Below are positions 35,556 to 43,745 of a stretch of DNA of 64,000 bases, in pieces. Source of the stretch: Sphingomonadaceae bacterium. Its GTDB lineage: Bacteria > Pseudomonadota > Alphaproteobacteria > Sphingomonadales > Sphingomonadaceae. The stretch lies in the NCBI GenBank assembly GCA_024236155.1, contig JACKLA010000001.1, positions 1,178,001-1,242,000 on the forward strand, read 5' to 3'. Each line of letters starts with the position of its first letter. Position 1 is the first letter of the stretch. The position numbers and the translations under genes are program-made. The notes beneath the pieces are model-generated. The model searched no databases. It had not been told where the DNA came from and saw only the letters and a list, made by a program, of their open reading frames with translations.

Positions 35556-36554
35556 CTAGTCCATCGTCACCACAAGCTTGCCGACTGCCTGCCTGCTTTC
35601 AAGCTTGGCGATGGCGTCACCGCCGCGTTCGAGCGGGAAAGTTTCGGACACCAGCGGATCGATCTTGCCCGCCTTCATCAGCTCGAACAGTTCCTCCACC
35701 TGCTGGCGGAACTTCACCGGCTCGCGCGCGGTGAAGGCACCCCAGAACACGCCTGCGATGTCGCAGCTCTTGAGCAGGGTCAGGTTGAGCGGCATTTTCG
35801 CAATGCCCGCCGGGAAGCCGACCACCAGGAACTTGCCTTCCCAGGCGATGGCACGCAGTGCAGGCTCCGAATATTGCCCGCCGACGATATCGTAGACGAT
35901 GTTTGCGCCTTCCGGGCCGCAGGCGGTCTTGAATGCGTTGGCGAGGGCTTTCGAGGCGTCCTTGTCCATCTCGCCCTTGGGATAGATGACCACTGCGTCC
36001 GCCCCGGCCTTGCGCGCGACTTCACCCTTTTCCTCGGACGAAACCGCAGCGACGACGCGCGCGCCATAGGCTTTCGCCAGTTCGACCGCCGAAAGGCCGA
36101 CACCCCCGGCTGCACCCAGCACCAGCACGGTATCGCCTTGCTTGATGTGCCCGCGATCCTTGAGGCCGTGGATCGTCGTGCCGTAAGTCATCAGCAGCGA
36201 AGCCGCTTTCTCGAACGGCACGCCATCGGGCACCGGGAACATGCGCCCGGCTGGCACGACCACTTTCTCGGCCAGTCCGCCATTGCCGATGCCGGCCATC
36301 ACCTTGTCACCGACCTTGAAGCCATCGACCCCTTCGCCGACTGCTTCAACCACACCGGCGATCTCGCCGCCCGGTGCATAGGGGCGTTCGGGCTTGAACT
36401 GGTAGAGGTCGCGGATCATCAGTGTGTCGGGGAAGTTGATCGCGCAGGCCTTCACATCGACCAGCACCTCGCCTTTGCCGGGGGCAGGGACGTCGACCTC
36501 GTCGAGTGTCAGCGTGTCGGGGCCTCCGACGGCGTGGGTGCGTAAGGCTTTCAT
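35556..36554 (-). CDS. NADPH:quinone oxidoreductase family (MDR) protein
   Basis: A 332-residue medium-chain dehydrogenase/reductase of the quinone oxidoreductase group. The Rossmann motif is VLVLGAAGGVGLSAVELAKAYGARVVAAV, and the N-terminal GroES-like fold contains INFPDTLMIRDLYQ and APGGEIAGVV. The structural zinc cysteines of alcohol dehydrogenases are absent. It uses NAD(P)H to reduce quinones or enones, but the exact substrate is open. Its ATG overlaps the leuD stop (ATGA), so it is likely cotranscribed with leuCD although it has no known place in leucine synthesis. Confidence 0.9.
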   Translation of the reverse strand: MKALRTHAVGGPDTLTLDEVDVPAPGKGEVLVDVKACAINFPDTLMIRDLYQFKPERPYAPGGEIAGVVEAVGEGVDGFKVGDKVMAGIGNGGLAEKVVVPAGRMFPVPDGVPFEKAASLLMTYGTTIHGLKDRGHIKQGDTVLVLGAAGGVGLSAVELAKAYGARVVAAVSSEEKGEVARKAGADAVVIYPKGEMDKDASKALANAFKTACGPEGANIVYDIVGGQYSEPALRAIAWEGKFLVVGFPAGIAKMPLNLTLLKSCDIAGVFWGAFTAREPVKFRQQVEELFELMKAGKIDPLVSETFPLERGGDAIAKLESRQAVGKLVVTMD

Positions 36555-37156
36555 GCGGCTCTCTCCCGTGTTCCCTCGGCCAGCCATGGCATGTCGCGTG
36601 CCTGGCGGCTCTCGTAATTCGTAATCGCAGTATCGCGTTCCAGCGTCAGCCCGATCTCGTCGAGGCCCTGCAGCAGGCAATGCTTGCGGAATGGATCGAC
36701 TTCGAAGGTGAAGCGATCCTGGAACGGCGTGGTGACGGTTTGTGTTTCGAGGTCGATATTGACCGGATCGGTCTGTGCGACTTCGAGCAGGCGGTCGACC
36801 TGTTCCTGCGGCAGTTCGACCGTGAGGATGCCGTTCTTGAAGGCATTGCCGCTGAAAATGTCCGAGAAGCTGGGGGCGATCACCGCCTTGATGCCAAGAT
36901 CGAGCAGTGCCCATGCGGCATGCTCCCGGCTCGATCCGCAACCGAAATTGTCACCTGCAATCAGGATCGGCGCACCGGCAAGCTCGGGATCGTCGAACAC
37001 ATTGCCATCCTGCGCTCGGACGGTTTCGAACGCGCCCTGGCCCAACCCTTCGCGGCTGATGGTTTTCAGCCAGTGTGCGGGAATGATGACGTCGGTGTCG
37101 ACGTTCTTCGCGCCATAGGGGATTGCGCGGCCTTCAATGTCGGTGACCTTGTCCAT
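36551..37156 (-). CDS. leuD: 3-isopropylmalate dehydratase small subunit
   Basis: A 201-residue small subunit of isopropylmalate isomerase, step two of leucine synthesis. It contains NVDTDVIIPAHWLK, GDNFGCGSSREHAAWAL and SFSDIFSGNAFKNGIL, all typical. ATG 37156 overlaps the stop of the small upstream gene by one base. It works as a dimer with LeuC, encoded about 190 bp upstream. Confidence 0.97.
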   Translation of the reverse strand: MDKVTDIEGRAIPYGAKNVDTDVIIPAHWLKTISREGLGQGAFETVRAQDGNVFDDPELAGAPILIAGDNFGCGSSREHAAWALLDLGIKAVIAPSFSDIFSGNAFKNGILTVELPQEQVDRLLEVAQTDPVNIDLETQTVTTPFQDRFTFEVDPFRKHCLLQGLDEIGLTLERDTAITNYESRQARDMPWLAEGTRERAA

Positions 37157-37308
37157 CAATCGGTTTCGGGCGGCTCGCCGCTGGGCGGAGTCGTCGCCTG
37201 CTCCTTTTTTTCCTTGCGCTTGGAAGCGTAGAGAAGGGCAGCGGCAATCGCCGCCGATCCGATGGCACCAGCTGCCATTGCAGCCTTTCCGGTGATTTTC
37301 TTGGTCAT
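37156..37308 (-). CDS. Small single-span membrane protein between leuC and leuD
   Basis: A 50-residue protein (MTKKITGKAAMAAGAIGSAA...). It has one alanine/glycine-rich membrane helix (about 9-28), a strongly basic junction (YASKRKEKKEQ) and a short acidic tail. Its stop overlaps the leuD start, so it is translated as part of the leu operon. It is too short for family assignment, and I do not recognise a function. Confidence 0.72.
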   Translation of the reverse strand: MTKKITGKAAMAAGAIGSAAIAAALLYASKRKEKKEQATTPPSGEPPETD

Positions 37309-37349
37309 GCTTTTCTCATGGGATGCGAACCGGCCGGTTGCAAGGCCGG

Positions 37350-38783
37350 TCAGTCGACAAGTTCGCGAACATCGGTCAATTTCCCTGTAACGGCGGCGGC
37401 TGCCGCCATGGCGGGGGAAACGAGATGCGTGCGTGAGCCAGGCCCCTGGCGACCGACGAAATTGCGGTTGCTGGTCGAGGCGCAGCGTTCGCCCGCAGGC
37501 ACCTTGTCCGGGTTCATGCCGAGGCAGGCAGAGCAGCCCGGCTCGCGCCACTCGAAGCCGGCTTCGGTGAAGATGCGGTCGAGCCCTTCCGCCTCCGCCT
37601 GCGCTTTCACAAGGCCCGAACCGGGGACGACGATCGCCCATTTCACGCCATCGGCTTTGTGTTTGCCTCTGAGCACTGCGGCGGCGGCGCGCAGGTCTTC
37701 GATGCGGCTGTTGGTGCAGCTGCCGATAAAGATGTTCTCGACCGGGATTTCGCGCATCGGCGTGCCGGGGGTGAGGCCCATATAGTCGAGGCTCTTGCGC
37801 GCAGCCTCCTGCTTTGCCGGATCGGTGAAACTCTCAGGTGCGGGCACGGTGCCGCCGATGGGCACGACATCTTCGGGGCTGGTGCCCCATGTCACGCATG
37901 GCTCGATGGTTGCTGCATCGATCCGCACGCTCTTGTCGAATGTCGCGCCTTCATCGGTGCGGAGCGTTTTCCACCACGCTACAGCGCGATCCCAGTTCTC
38001 GCCCTTGGGGGCGTATTTGCGGCCCTTAAGATAGGCGAAGACGGTTTCATCGGGCGCGATTAGCCCTGCGCGCGCGCCGCCTTCGATGCTCATATTGCAC
38101 ACGGTGAGGCGGCTCTCGACGCTCATCGCCTCGAACACCTCGCCGCGATATTCAATCACATGGCCGGTGCCGCCTGCGGTGCCGATGGTGCCGATGATGT
38201 GGAGGATCAGGTCCTTCGATGTCACGCCGGGCCGCAGCTGCCCGTCGACACGCACTTCCATCGTCTTCGACCGCTTGAGCTGCAGCGTTTGCGTGGCCAG
38301 CACATGTTCGACCTCGCTGGTGCCGATCCCGAAAGCGAGCGCACCCACCCCACCATGCGCGGCAGTATGGCTGTCACCGCAGACGATGGTGGTGCCAGGC
38401 AGCGAGAAACCCTGTTCCGGCCCGACGACATGGACGATGCCCTGTGCTGGTGCTGTCGCGTCGATATATTCGATGCCGAAGGCGGGTGCGTTTGCCTCCA
38501 GCGCGGCAAGCTGCGCGGCGCTCTGCGGATCGGCGATGGGCAGGCGTTTGCCCTGTGCATCGATCCGGGCCGTCGTTGGCAGATTGTGATCGGGAACAGC
38601 CAGAGTCAGTTCGGGGCGACGAACCTTGCGCCCGGCCATGCGCAGCGCCTCGAACGCCTGCGGGCTGGTGACTTCATGGACGAGGTGACGGTCGATGAAC
38701 AGGATGCTGGTGCCATCATCGCGCGTCTCGACGACGTGGGTGTTCCAGATCTTTTCGTACAGGGTAAGGGGGCGACTGGCCAT
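37350..38783 (-). CDS. leuC: 3-isopropylmalate dehydratase large subunit
   Basis: A 477-residue aconitase-family enzyme that converts 2- to 3-isopropylmalate with LeuD. The iron-sulfur ligands are in IGSCTNSRIEDLRAAA and EPGCSACLGMNPD. VCGDSHTAAHGGVGALAFGIGTSEVEHVLATQ is the family signature. It is the first gene of the leuC-small ORF-leuD-oxidoreductase run. Confidence 0.98.
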   Translation of the reverse strand: MASRPLTLYEKIWNTHVVETRDDGTSILFIDRHLVHEVTSPQAFEALRMAGRKVRRPELTLAVPDHNLPTTARIDAQGKRLPIADPQSAAQLAALEANAPAFGIEYIDATAPAQGIVHVVGPEQGFSLPGTTIVCGDSHTAAHGGVGALAFGIGTSEVEHVLATQTLQLKRSKTMEVRVDGQLRPGVTSKDLILHIIGTIGTAGGTGHVIEYRGEVFEAMSVESRLTVCNMSIEGGARAGLIAPDETVFAYLKGRKYAPKGENWDRAVAWWKTLRTDEGATFDKSVRIDAATIEPCVTWGTSPEDVVPIGGTVPAPESFTDPAKQEAARKSLDYMGLTPGTPMREIPVENIFIGSCTNSRIEDLRAAAAVLRGKHKADGVKWAIVVPGSGLVKAQAEAEGLDRIFTEAGFEWREPGCSACLGMNPDKVPAGERCASTSNRNFVGRQGPGSRTHLVSPAMAAAAAVTGKLTDVRELVD

Positions 38784-38869
38784 GGCATGGCGCCTAGGCT
38801 GGCCGCCCCCTTATGGGCAAGCGAGGAAAACTTGCGCCCGCTCGCTATCGGGCTTTCACCATGCGGCGA

Positions 38870-39301
38870 TCAGCGTCGCGCGCTGCGATAGCCACGGCGA
38901 TAGTCACGCTGGTTGTAACGGTTGGCGCTGTTGTAAGTTGCGTGGTGCAGCGCGTCATAGGCCTGGTCGATGCGCCAGCTGACCGTCCGCACATCGCTGC
39001 GCGAAATGCCGTTGCGGGCGAGGGCGGCATAGGCACGCTCGGCAGCATCGAGTCGGCTACGGACCGACCATGCTTCATGCCGGGTGAGCTGGCCGCTGCG
39101 CTGCGCGCGGCGGATATCGCTGCGAAGCTGGGTAAGTTTGCGCTCGATGGCGCGCGTGCCGCGAGCATCGCGATAATCGCGCTGGTCGGCGCGGTCATAT
39201 CCGCGATCCCAGTTGCCATGCTGGGCCACGGCAGGCGTCGCAAGGCCGATTGCCAGCGGAGCTGCAAGGCTGGCGGCGATGAGTTTGAATTTGGTATTCA
39301 T
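38870..39301 (-). CDS. Arg/Tyr/Asp-rich exported protein of unknown function
   Basis: A 143-residue protein with a signal peptide (ending TPAVAQ). The mature part is rich in Arg, Asp, Tyr and Gln (WDRGYDRADQRDYRDARG near the N-terminus; YNQRDYRRGYRSARR at the end). The middle (LTQLRSDIRRAQRSGQLTRHEAWSVRSRL) is helical and similar to small periplasmic proteins of sphingomonads. I do not know its role. ATG 39301 is preceded by AAAGGA. A striking inverted repeat sits 27-64 bp upstream. Confidence 0.8.
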   Translation of the reverse strand: MNTKFKLIAASLAAPLAIGLATPAVAQHGNWDRGYDRADQRDYRDARGTRAIERKLTQLRSDIRRAQRSGQLTRHEAWSVRSRLDAAERAYAALARNGISRSDVRTVSWRIDQAYDALHHATYNSANRYNQRDYRRGYRSARR

Positions 39302-39327
39302 GGTCACGTCCTTTGTCTTTCGTCGTC

Positions 39328-39365
39328 CACCTGTTCATAAAATACGATAGTTTTATGAACAGGTG
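39328..39365. promoter_or_regulatory. Perfect 15-bp inverted repeat upstream of the exported-protein gene
   Basis: The arms CACCTGTTCATAAAA (39328-39342) and TTTTATGAACAGGTG (39351-39365) are exact complements with an 8-bp spacer. The element lies in the 5' leader or promoter of the minus-strand gene at 38870-39301. It could be a protein operator or, if transcribed, a stable hairpin near the ribosome site. Confidence 0.6.
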
Positions 39366-39495
39366 CGGAACGTGTAATTTTGTAAAGCGAAAGCCCGCAG
39401 CGCGATTGCGGCTTCGCGGCAACAAGTGCGGCGCAAACCGGGCTACGGATAACAAAGTCATGGAATGGTAACCGGTTCATGGCTAACTGACACCC

Positions 39496-39921
39496 ATGTC
39501 AGCAAAACCCTTTGCCTTTCCGATCCGCGTGCTGCCCGAAGACATCGACTTCATGGGGCATGTGAACAATGCGCGTTACCTCAATTGGGTGCAGGATACG
39601 GTGCTGGCGCACTGGAACAAGCTGGCCCCGGCAGAGGAAGTGGCGAGCAAGGCGTGGGTCGCGCTCAAGCACGAGATTACCTATCGCCGTCCGGCCTTTC
39701 TCGACGACGAGGTGATCGCCGAAACGGTGCTGGAAAAGATCGCCGGTGCGCGCAGCTTCTACAACACGGTCATTCGCCGGGGCGAGGAAGTGCTGGCCGA
39801 GGTGAAAAGCATGTGGTGCTGCATCGACGCCGAGAGCCTGCGTCCGGCGCGAATCAGCCGCGACGTTGCGGAGAAGTTCTTCGGCCTCCCGCGCAAGCAG
39901 GAACGCTACACCGGAGAGTAG
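39496..39921 (+). CDS. Acyl-CoA thioesterase (4HBT hotdog family)
   Basis: A 141-residue hotdog-fold thioesterase. The motif DIDFMGHVNNARYLNWVQDTVLAHW carries the catalytic Asp region of 4-hydroxybenzoyl-CoA-type thioesterases, and ALKHEITYRRPAFLDDEV is the usual second block. It probably hydrolyses an acyl-CoA, but the chain specificity is unknown. It lies 52 bp before crtZ in the same direction. Confidence 0.9.
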   Translation: MSAKPFAFPIRVLPEDIDFMGHVNNARYLNWVQDTVLAHWNKLAPAEEVASKAWVALKHEITYRRPAFLDDEVIAETVLEKIAGARSFYNTVIRRGEEVLAEVKSMWCCIDAESLRPARISRDVAEKFFGLPRKQERYTGE

Positions 39922-39973
39922 AGAGTAGCGCGCAGGTCTTTGCCTGCCCCGAACCAGGGCCTATACTGGCCCG

Positions 39974-40492
39974 ATGGAACTCCTCGCGCCCATACTTGTT
40001 GTCGTCGCCACCGTGATCGCGATGGAGTGGGTCGCGTGGGCGAGCCATAAATACATCATGCATGGCTGGGGCTGGGGCTGGCACCGAGACCACCACGAAC
40101 CGCACGATAATATTTTTGAGAAGAACGATCTCTATGCGCTTGTCGGTGCGGCAATGAGCATTTCGATGTTCGCGCTCGGCAGCCCGATGATCATGGGCGC
40201 ATCCGCCTGGTGGCCGGGCACGTGGATTGGGCTCGGCGTGCTGTTCTACGGCATCATCTACACGCTGGTGCATGACGGGTTGGTCCACCAACGCTATTTC
40301 CGCTGGGTGCCCAAGCGCGGCTATGCCAAGCGGCTGGTCCAGGCGCATAAGCTGCACCACGCAACCATCGGCAAGGAAGGCGGGGTCAGCTTCGGATTTG
40401 TTTTCGCGCGCGATCCGGTGAAGTTGAAAGCCGAACTGAAGCGCCAGCGCGAACAGGGCCTGGCCGTGGTGCGCGATAGCGCGAGCAGTTGA
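39974..40492 (+). CDS. crtZ: Beta-carotene hydroxylase
   Basis: A 172-residue di-iron membrane hydroxylase that adds the 3- and 3'-hydroxyls of zeaxanthin. The histidine clusters are complete: HKYIMHG, WHRDHHEPH, VHDGLVHQRY and HKLHH. Four hydrophobic segments are visible. Other carotenoid genes are not in the window, so crtZ is an outlier from any crt cluster. The yellow-orange pigments of this family of bacteria agree with its presence. Confidence 0.97.
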   Translation: MELLAPILVVVATVIAMEWVAWASHKYIMHGWGWGWHRDHHEPHDNIFEKNDLYALVGAAMSISMFALGSPMIMGASAWWPGTWIGLGVLFYGIIYTLVHDGLVHQRYFRWVPKRGYAKRLVQAHKLHHATIGKEGGVSFGFVFARDPVKLKAELKRQREQGLAVVRDSASS

Positions 40493-40527
40493 CGAAGGCG
40501 GCGTAGTTGGCGGTCAGGACAGGTGTA

Positions 40528-41100
40528 TTACCCGCCTCGGCCCCATCCTCGACCCCGCCCTCTGCCCCATCCGCCGCCCATCGTGCCGCCGCGGTCGACG
40601 CAGCGCTGGAAGGCCGGGAGATGCCGGTCCTGCGATGCCCATTGCAGTTTCGACAGCACATCGTGAACCTGCGCATCCGCCACTGTCGGCAACAGCCGGT
40701 CATACAGCGCGATATTCTCTTGCTCCGCGACGATGCCGGTTTCGCACGCGACAAGCAGCGTATCGGGTGCGGCGATCGTGCCGAGATAGGGATTATCCCG
40801 GGGGTATTGCGCCCCAAGCCGGTCGAGCTCTGCCTTGGCCATGTCCGAATGGCGCTGTTCGGCGCGAATGATATTGACGAAGGGCCGCACGTCGCTGCCG
40901 AATTTTTCGAGGACGGCAGCGTAGGTTGCTTCCGCCTTGTACTCGTCATCGAGCGCGGTGAGCAGGATCGCCACATCGCCGGACTGCGCGCCGTCGGGCG
41001 TATCACCGGCGCCGCCCTGCGCCGCATAGGCACCCAGCGGAATGGCAACCGCCAGGGCCGCGCCAGTGACAAGTGTTGCTGCTTTTGAAAACCCCGTCAT
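40528..41100 (-). CDS. Exported ferritin-like DUF2202 protein
   Basis: A 190-residue protein with a signal peptide (ending GAYA). A four-helix ferritin-like domain (DUF2202) has metal-ligand-type residues in LTALDDEYKAEATYAAVL, IIRAEQRHSDMAKAELD and CETGIVAEQENIALYDRLL. The C-terminal tail is glycine/arginine/tryptophan-rich (GGGWGRGRGRGWGRGG). The family may bind iron or copper in the periplasm, but no function is established here. It shares an upstream 15-mer with the RcnB-like gene. Confidence 0.82.
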   Translation of the reverse strand: MTGFSKAATLVTGAALAVAIPLGAYAAQGGAGDTPDGAQSGDVAILLTALDDEYKAEATYAAVLEKFGSDVRPFVNIIRAEQRHSDMAKAELDRLGAQYPRDNPYLGTIAAPDTLLVACETGIVAEQENIALYDRLLPTVADAQVHDVLSKLQWASQDRHLPAFQRCVDRGGTMGGGWGRGRGRGWGRGG

Positions 41101-41177
41101 CCCGATCTCCTGTCGTCTGTATCGGACATGATCGATCTGGTTATCGGGGTGGCGGTGTTCAAACGCGGATTGGTCGC

Positions 41178-41192
41178 AAATTGTCGCGAATT
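41178..41192 (-). promoter_or_regulatory. Shared upstream element AATTCGCGACAATTT (copy 1)
   Basis: This 15-mer lies 78 bp upstream of the DUF2202 gene. An identical copy lies 75 bp upstream of the RcnB-like gene (56129-56143), in the same orientation. Around it, ACAATTT/CGACC-like repeats recur every 10 bp or so, as in sites for OmpR-type regulators. It may be a common activator site for two envelope proteins. Confidence 0.45.
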
Positions 41193-41195
41193 ATG

Positions 41196-41543
41196 TCACT
41201 CGTTGCGCGTCCATATCCAGCTGCCGCTGATCGCAAGTATGGCCACGGAAACCCATACCCACGGGTGGCCCAGCGTGAACCATGTGACGATGGCTCCGGT
41301 TGCCATCGCGCCGATGGCCATCACCTTGGCGCGGCGGCTGATCGCGCGGCGTTCGGTCCAGTTGCGCACTTGCGGCCCCCAATGCGGGTGGTCGAGGATG
41401 CGGCGTTCCCAGTCGGGATTGCTCCGCGCAAAGCAGAACACGGCGAGCAGCAGGAAGGGAACCGTCGGCATGATCGGCAGCGCCGCCCCGATCGCGCCGA
41501 GAGCGACGAAAAACAGTCCAGCCGCGAGATAGAGCCTGCGCAT
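41196..41543 (-). CDS. DUF454 (YbaN family) membrane protein
   Basis: A 115-residue inner-membrane protein. LGAIGAALPIMPTVPFLLLAVFCFARSNP near the N-terminus is the DUF454 signature. Four hydrophobic segments are visible. Its function is unknown. It follows sufE by 10 bp in the same direction and may share its transcript. Confidence 0.9.
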   Translation of the reverse strand: MRRLYLAAGLFFVALGAIGAALPIMPTVPFLLLAVFCFARSNPDWERRILDHPHWGPQVRNWTERRAISRRAKVMAIGAMATGAIVTWFTLGHPWVWVSVAILAISGSWIWTRNE

Positions 41544-41553
41544 GGCAGCGCGG

Positions 41554-41961
41554 CTATCCTGCCGCTATCCGCGCGGCGTGCTGCTTCACCAGCGCGATCA
41601 TGTTGGGGACGCCCTGCGTGCGGTTCGAGGAGAGCTGGTTGCGGAGGTCGAAGGGCTCGAGCGCGCCGGCAATATCCAGCCCGGCGACTTCAGCGGCAGG
41701 CCTGCCCTGCACGGCTGCAATCACCAGTGCGACAATGCCCTTGGTGATCGCCGCATTGCTGTCGGCAAGGAAATGGAGCTTGTCGGTCTCGCCGGTGGGA
41801 TAGACCCATACGCTGGCCGAGCATCCGCGCACCAGCGTGGCGTCGGTCTTGAGTGCATCGGGCATGGGGTCCAGCTCGCGGCCCAGTTCGATCAGCAGGC
41901 GATAGCGTTCGTCGCCTTCGAGGAATTCATATTCTTCGGCAATGTCTTCGAGTGTGCGCAT
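41554..41961 (-). CDS. sufE: SufE-family sulfur acceptor
   Basis: A 135-residue protein that accepts persulfide sulfur from a SufS desulfurase for iron-sulfur assembly. The acceptor cysteine is C47 in LVRGCSASVWVY. ADSNAAITKGIVALVIA and NQLSSNRTQGVPNMI are the other conserved blocks. The rest of the suf operon is not in the window. It lies just downstream of the extended psp run and may be reached by read-through. Confidence 0.94.
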   Translation of the reverse strand: MRTLEDIAEEYEFLEGDERYRLLIELGRELDPMPDALKTDATLVRGCSASVWVYPTGETDKLHFLADSNAAITKGIVALVIAAVQGRPAAEVAGLDIAGALEPFDLRNQLSSNRTQGVPNMIALVKQHAARIAAG

Positions 41962-42005
41962 GCCAGCCAGTTAGGCATCATGGCGGCCAAGCGAAAGAGG
42001 CTCGA

Positions 42006-42182
42006 TCAACCGTTCAGCCCGCCCGGACGCGTCAGGGCGTAGTATATGACGTAGAACCAGCCAAGGAACCCGTGGATTGCCGCCCAGATTATCGACTGGT
42101 GCAGGCTCCAGCTGATTGCAGCGGCGATGGCGCTGCCCAGGCCAATTCCGGCCTCTGTCGCCTTCCGGGCGGACCCGCTCAC
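42006..42182 (-). CDS. Small two-span membrane protein at the end of the psp array
   Basis: A 58-residue protein starting at GTG 42182, which overlaps the stop of the previous gene (GTGA). It has two hydrophobic stretches (GLGSAIAAAISWSLHQSIIWA and HGFLGWFYVIYYAL) and lacks the PspB-like tail of its neighbours. I do not recognise a function. The overlap shows that it belongs to the same translational unit. Confidence 0.78.
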   Translation of the reverse strand: MSGSARKATEAGIGLGSAIAAAISWSLHQSIIWAAIHGFLGWFYVIYYALTRPGGLNG

Positions 42183-42418
42183 AAATCCACCCCGCTGGCG
42201 ATGGCTTCGAGCTTGCGCAACCGTTCCTTGAGATCGGCAATCTCGATCCGGGCGGCACCCTCGGGCGATCCGTTTTCCATTTCCGGATGACGCGGCACGC
42301 TGCGTTCGAGCTCGCGCTCTTTCAGTGTCAGCCAGCCTTGCCAGCAACGCATCGCGGTGAGCGAGAATATGGTCAACCCCGTGAGGGTCACCAGTGCAAT
42401 GATCATCTGGTCGGTCAT
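42179..42418 (-). CDS. PspB-like small membrane protein, shortest paralogue
   Basis: A 79-residue protein with a membrane helix (about 4-24) followed by a charged helix ending in ADLKERLRKLEAIASG (61-76). That ending matches the PspB module but lacks the final EIExLR block. ATG 42418 has GGAGGAG upstream. It is the seventh extra PspB-like gene after pspC. Its own stop overlaps the start of the next small gene. Confidence 0.82.
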   Translation of the reverse strand: MTDQMIIALVTLTGLTIFSLTAMRCWQGWLTLKERELERSVPRHPEMENGSPEGAARIEIADLKERLRKLEAIASGVDL

Positions 42419-42464
42419 CTCAAACTCCTCCCTTTCCCGGGGGCTTTCATCTTTCGTGTCGGGC

Positions 42465-42755
42465 CTATTTGTCGCGCAGGCTTTCGATTTCGTCGGCGAT
42501 CGAGCGCGCATCGCGTCCGTCGACTGTTATGCGTTCAAGGACTTTCACCCGTTCGCGCAGGGCATTGAGTTCGCGTTCGGTTTCGTCATCGTGAAGGGCA
42601 GGCTCGCGCGGGCTGCTCGCGATGCCGTGCCGATCCTCCCGCTCCATCTGTCGACGGGAGTGGCGACCCGGCAGACCGCGACCGTTGCGATGACGTTCGT
42701 AGAAAATCATCGCAATCGCGAAGATCAGCAGGATGGTGGGCAGGCTGATGCTCAC
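42465..42755 (-). CDS. PspB-like small membrane protein
   Basis: A 96-residue protein. An N-terminal helix (about 4-19, LPTILLIFAIAMIFYE) anchors it; a basic linker (GRHSRRQMEREDRH) and the tail LNALRERVKVLERITVDG ... ADEIESLRD follow. Its start overlaps the upstream stop (ATGA). The tail shares the (D/E)R-V-xx-L-E-R-I core with the other paralogues, with one or two extra residues before EIESLR. Confidence 0.85.
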   Translation of the reverse strand: MSISLPTILLIFAIAMIFYERHRNGRGLPGRHSRRQMEREDRHGIASSPREPALHDDETERELNALRERVKVLERITVDGRDARSIADEIESLRDK

Positions 42756-43063
42756 GCCGTTTCCTCCTTGTCCAGGCTACGATCCTCGATCATGTCGAGG
42801 TCGCGCAGCTGTTCGATCTGCGCGGCAAGGTTGCTGCGGTTCTCGGTCGCTATGCGTTCGAGCACGCGCACGCGTTCTTCCATCTTGCGGTAGTCGCCAT
42901 TGGCAAAGCGCGCCTGGTCGGCTTTGGCCTGTTCGATCTCGCGCTCCAGTTCGAGCTTGCGCTCGTCATGCGCAATCTGTCGGCGATGGATGATAATTCC
43001 AGCAGCCAACCCGAAGGCCGCAACGATGAGAACAAAGCCAAAAATGAGCGCGAGCACGTCCAT
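42752..43063 (-). CDS. PspB-like small membrane protein
   Basis: A 103-residue protein. It has a membrane helix (about 4-25), a long charged coiled-coil (HDERKLELEREIEQAKADQ) and the module MEERVRVLERIATEN ... AAQIEQLRD (61-88). Its ATG overlaps the upstream stop (TGATG). It resembles PspB more closely than the middle paralogues do, because the coiled coil begins right after the membrane helix. Confidence 0.86.
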   Translation of the reverse strand: MDVLALIFGFVLIVAAFGLAAGIIIHRRQIAHDERKLELEREIEQAKADQARFANGDYRKMEERVRVLERIATENRSNLAAQIEQLRDLDMIEDRSLDKEETA

Positions 43064-43401
43064 CAGTTGACTTCCTTCTCTTCGCGCAGGCGGTCGAATT
43101 CATGCGTCAGCTGGAAGCCGCTGTCGGTCACGATGCGTTCGACATTATTGAGCCGGTCTTTCATCGAGCCGAGTTCGGCGCGCAGTTCGGCGTTTTCCTG
43201 GGTCAGCAGCTTCACCCGCTCGGCGGTCTGGCCGTCCGTGCTGGGTTTGAGCGACTGGCCCCACATGCCTTCCAGCGGATAGCCATGCTTGATCTTGAGG
43301 CGTGTGGTGTGGATCCAGCCGAAGGTGCCGACTGCACCCAGCGCCAGTCCGCCAGCGATCATCCATGGAATGTGGGGAAGAATTGCAGCTGCGCTGTCCA
43401 T
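43063..43401 (-). CDS. PspB-like small membrane protein
   Basis: A 112-residue protein with a membrane helix (about 11-30), the segment KHGYPLEGMWG (39-48) and the module MKDRLNNVERIVTDSG ... EFDRLRE (80-106). The HGY-x-LE-xx-WG segment is also found in the paralogue at 43404-43745, so these two are close duplicates. One to two bases separate it from its upstream neighbour. Confidence 0.86.
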   Translation of the reverse strand: MDSAAAILPHIPWMIAGGLALGAVGTFGWIHTTRLKIKHGYPLEGMWGQSLKPSTDGQTAERVKLLTQENAELRAELGSMKDRLNNVERIVTDSGFQLTHEFDRLREEKEVN

Positions 43402-43403
43402 TG

Positions 43404-43745
43404 TCAGGCCTTTTCCTTGCGTTCGATGTCGAGCGGTACGCCGCTGTCGTTTTCGCTGCGATTGCTGCGCAGCGCCTCAATTTCCTCGCGCAGCGAATAG
43501 CCGCGATCGGTGACGATCTTCTCCAGCACGACCATCCGGTCCTGCATCTCGTCGATCTGGCCGCGCAGCGCAGCGTTCTCCGCCTTCAGCTGCTGGCTTT
43601 CCTCGGTTTTGCGCGGCCTGCTCTTGCCGCCCCATTCGTCTTCCAGCTCGTAGCCATGCCTGGCACGGATCCAGTTGTTGACGATCCACGCGCCGTAACT
43701 GACGGCAACAAGCGCAATGACGAAGCTCGGGCCTCCCCAGTCCAT
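43404..43745 (-). CDS. PspB-like small membrane protein
   Basis: A 113-residue protein with a membrane helix (about 6-24), HGYELEDEWGG (30-40), a coiled coil and the module MQDRMVVLEKIVTDRG ... EEIEALR (67-93). The C-terminal tail DSGVPLDIERKEKA is nearly shared with the next paralogue (DSGIPLGLNDREKA). I start it at ATG 43745, overlapping the upstream stop, rather than at the GTG one codon earlier. Confidence 0.86.
   Translation of the reverse strand: MDWGGPSFVIALVAVSYGAWIVNNWIRARHGYELEDEWGGKSRPRKTEESQQLKAENAALRGQIDEMQDRMVVLEKIVTDRGYSLREEIEALRSNRSENDSGVPLDIERKEKA

Noticed and set aside
39328..39365. A LexA (SOS) box in the inverted repeat with GTTC/GAAC
   Set aside because: Alphaproteobacterial LexA sites are GTTC-N7-GTTC direct repeats; this is a long inverted repeat.
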